A stretch of DNA of 5,780 bases from an uncultured Rivibacter sp. (GTDB lineage Bacteria; Pseudomonadota; Gammaproteobacteria; Burkholderiales; Burkholderiaceae), in contig CAMLNA010000213.1 of NCBI GenBank assembly GCA_946481025.1, forward strand, positions 1 through 5,780. Direction: 5' to 3'. Position numbers and translations under genes: made by a program. Numbering within the stretch: the first letter of the stretch is position 1; each line of letters begins with the position of its first letter. The notes under the pieces are model-generated. The model did not search any database. It saw nothing but the letters and a program-made list of their open reading frames with translations, and was not told the origin of the DNA. This document shows, piece after piece, positions 4,941 through 5,780 of this stretch.

Positions 4941-5780
4941 TCAGCCGGTCTTCTTGGCCCCGCGGCCGAAGTAGCGGCTGTAAGCCATGTTGAAGTCGAC
5001 CATGTAGTCGTTCTGCCACTGCTTGGCTCGCTGCGCGAAGGCCTTCTGCGAGTCGAGCACCTTCTTGAACAGCGGGTTCTCGCCGCCCTTCTTGGCCATG
5101 ATCTCGTCCCAGGCGTCGAGCTGCGCCTTCAGGATGGCGTCGGGCGTCTTGTAGAACTTGACGCCGGCCTTCTTGAGCTCCTGGTAGTCCTTGGAGTTGC
5201 GGTCGATCGCCTTCCAGCTCATGTCGGCGCTGGCAGCCTGCACGCCGTAGTCGATGATGGCCTTCAGCTCCGCCGGCAGCCCGTCGTACTTGGACTTGTT
5301 GAACAGGATCTCGAACTGCTCGCCGCTCTGGTGGAAGCTCTGCAGCATGCAGTTCTTGGCGACGTCGGGAAAGCCCAGCACCCGGTCGCTGGAGGCGTTG
5401 TTGAACTCGGCCCCGTCGATGAGGCCGCGGTCGAGCGCCGGCACGATCTCGCCGCCGGGCAGCGGGTTCACCGCGGCGCCCATGGACGAATACATGTCGA
5501 CCGCCAGGCCGACGGTGCGGAACTTCATGCCCTTCACGTCGGCCGCCTTGGCGATCGGCTTCTTGAACCAGCCGAAGGGCTGCGTGGGCATCGGTCCGTA
5601 GAGGTACGACACCACGTCCATGTTGATGGACTTGTAGATCTCCTCGAGCAGCGCCTTGCCGCCGCCGTAGTAGTGCCAGGCCAGCACCATGTTCGGGTCC
5701 ATGCCGAAGGCCGGGCCGGAGCCCCACAGCGCGAGCGCCGAGTTCTTGCCGTAGTGGTAGGCGACCACGCCATGGCCGCC
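4941..5780 (-). CDS. TRAP transporter substrate-binding protein (DctP; FcbT1/TakP-like), 5' end missing
   Basis: The C-terminal 279 residues of a periplasmic binding protein; the signal peptide and first lobe run past the window edge. Family members are about 350-370 residues, so roughly a quarter is missing. Recognisable segments, numbered from the window edge, are WHYYGGGKALLEEIY at about 35-49, the GPMPTQPFGWFKKPI stretch at about 62-76, DVKGMKFRTVG with Arg88 (the position of the conserved TRAP arginine that binds the substrate carboxylate), LPGGEIVPALDRGLIDGAEF at about 107-126, and a helical C-terminal end with AWDEIMAKKGGENPLFKKVLDSQKAF. Spacing and motifs fit COG4663, which includes the 2-oxoacid binder TakP and the chlorobenzoate binder FcbT1. 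In TakP the segment equivalent to Ala-Glu-Phe-Asn-Asn reads Glu-Trp and contributes to the metal/ligand site; Glu125 is retained here and Phe126 replaces Trp. The substrate is probably a carboxylate, otherwise unknown. First gene of the visible operon. Confidence 0.94.
   Translation of the reverse strand, partial: GGHGVVAYHYGKNSALALWGSGPAFGMDPNMVLAWHYYGGGKALLEEIYKSINMDVVSYLYGPMPTQPFGWFKKPIAKAADVKGMKFRTVGLAVDMYSSMGAAVNPLPGGEIVPALDRGLIDGAEFNNASSDRVLGFPDVAKNCMLQSFHQSGEQFEILFNKSKYDGLPAELKAIIDYGVQAASADMSWKAIDRNSKDYQELKKAGVKFYKTPDAILKAQLDAWDEIMAKKGGENPLFKKVLDSQKAFAQRAKQWQNDYMVDFNMAYSRYFGRGAKKTG

Noticed and set aside
2284..5727. A single 1147-codon frame that would fuse the large subunit with upstream sequence
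   Set aside because: Upstream of 4269 this frame is Arg/Ala/Gly-rich noise that lies out of frame with the clear small-subunit and binding-protein genes. The ATGA overlap with its strong ribosome-binding site marks the true start.

Overview
This is a GC-rich window in which every gene I can support lies on the minus strand, so transcription runs from position 5780 toward 1. The codon bias, the FcbT-type TRAP transporter and the small secreted proteins suggest a betaproteobacterium of the Burkholderiales, most likely Comamonadaceae (Variovorax, Acidovorax or Ramlibacter-like). That placement is inference from style, not from a marker gene. I see no rRNA, tRNA, CRISPR array, insertion sequence or integrase.

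The right-hand 4.7 kb (about 5780 down to 1037) reads as one operon. It begins with the truncated 5' part of a TRAP substrate-binding protein (runs off the window at 5780). It continues with the small membrane subunit (4266-4886), the large membrane subunit (2284-4269), a 2-hydroxychromene-2-carboxylate isomerase/DsbA-like thioredoxin-fold protein (1629-2234) and a DinB-fold putative metalloenzyme (1037-1606). Spacing is tight: 54 nt, a 4-nt ATGA overlap, 49 nt and 22 nt. The 54-nt gap after the binding-protein gene holds a GC-rich hairpin that could lower expression of the membrane subunits relative to the binding protein. The three TRAP proteins most resemble the FcbT1/FcbT2/FcbT3 group (COG4663-4665, mannitol/chloroaromatic type, which also includes the 2-oxoacid binder TakP). 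The binding protein would capture an organic acid in the periplasm and the two membrane proteins would import it using an ion gradient. The substrate is unknown; the neighbouring glutathione-type isomerase makes an aromatic acid possible.

The left-hand 1 kb holds two small exported proteins, each apparently with its own translation signals. One is a 51-residue lipoprotein (781-936) ending in a Cys-Pro-Pro-Gly...Cys motif. The other is a 228-residue secreted protein (8-694) built from two copies of one roughly 70-residue unit, set 100 residues apart, each with two cysteines at identical spacing. The 100-nt gap between the DinB gene and the lipoprotein gene holds possible termination and promoter signals, both weak.

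The most notable features are the oversized large TRAP subunit (661 residues against about 430 for the family), which carries an extra two-helix module around a strongly acidic Pro/Glu-rich linker; the internally duplicated secreted protein; and the tiny lipoprotein. I found no evidence for a defence system or another wholly new multi-gene system.
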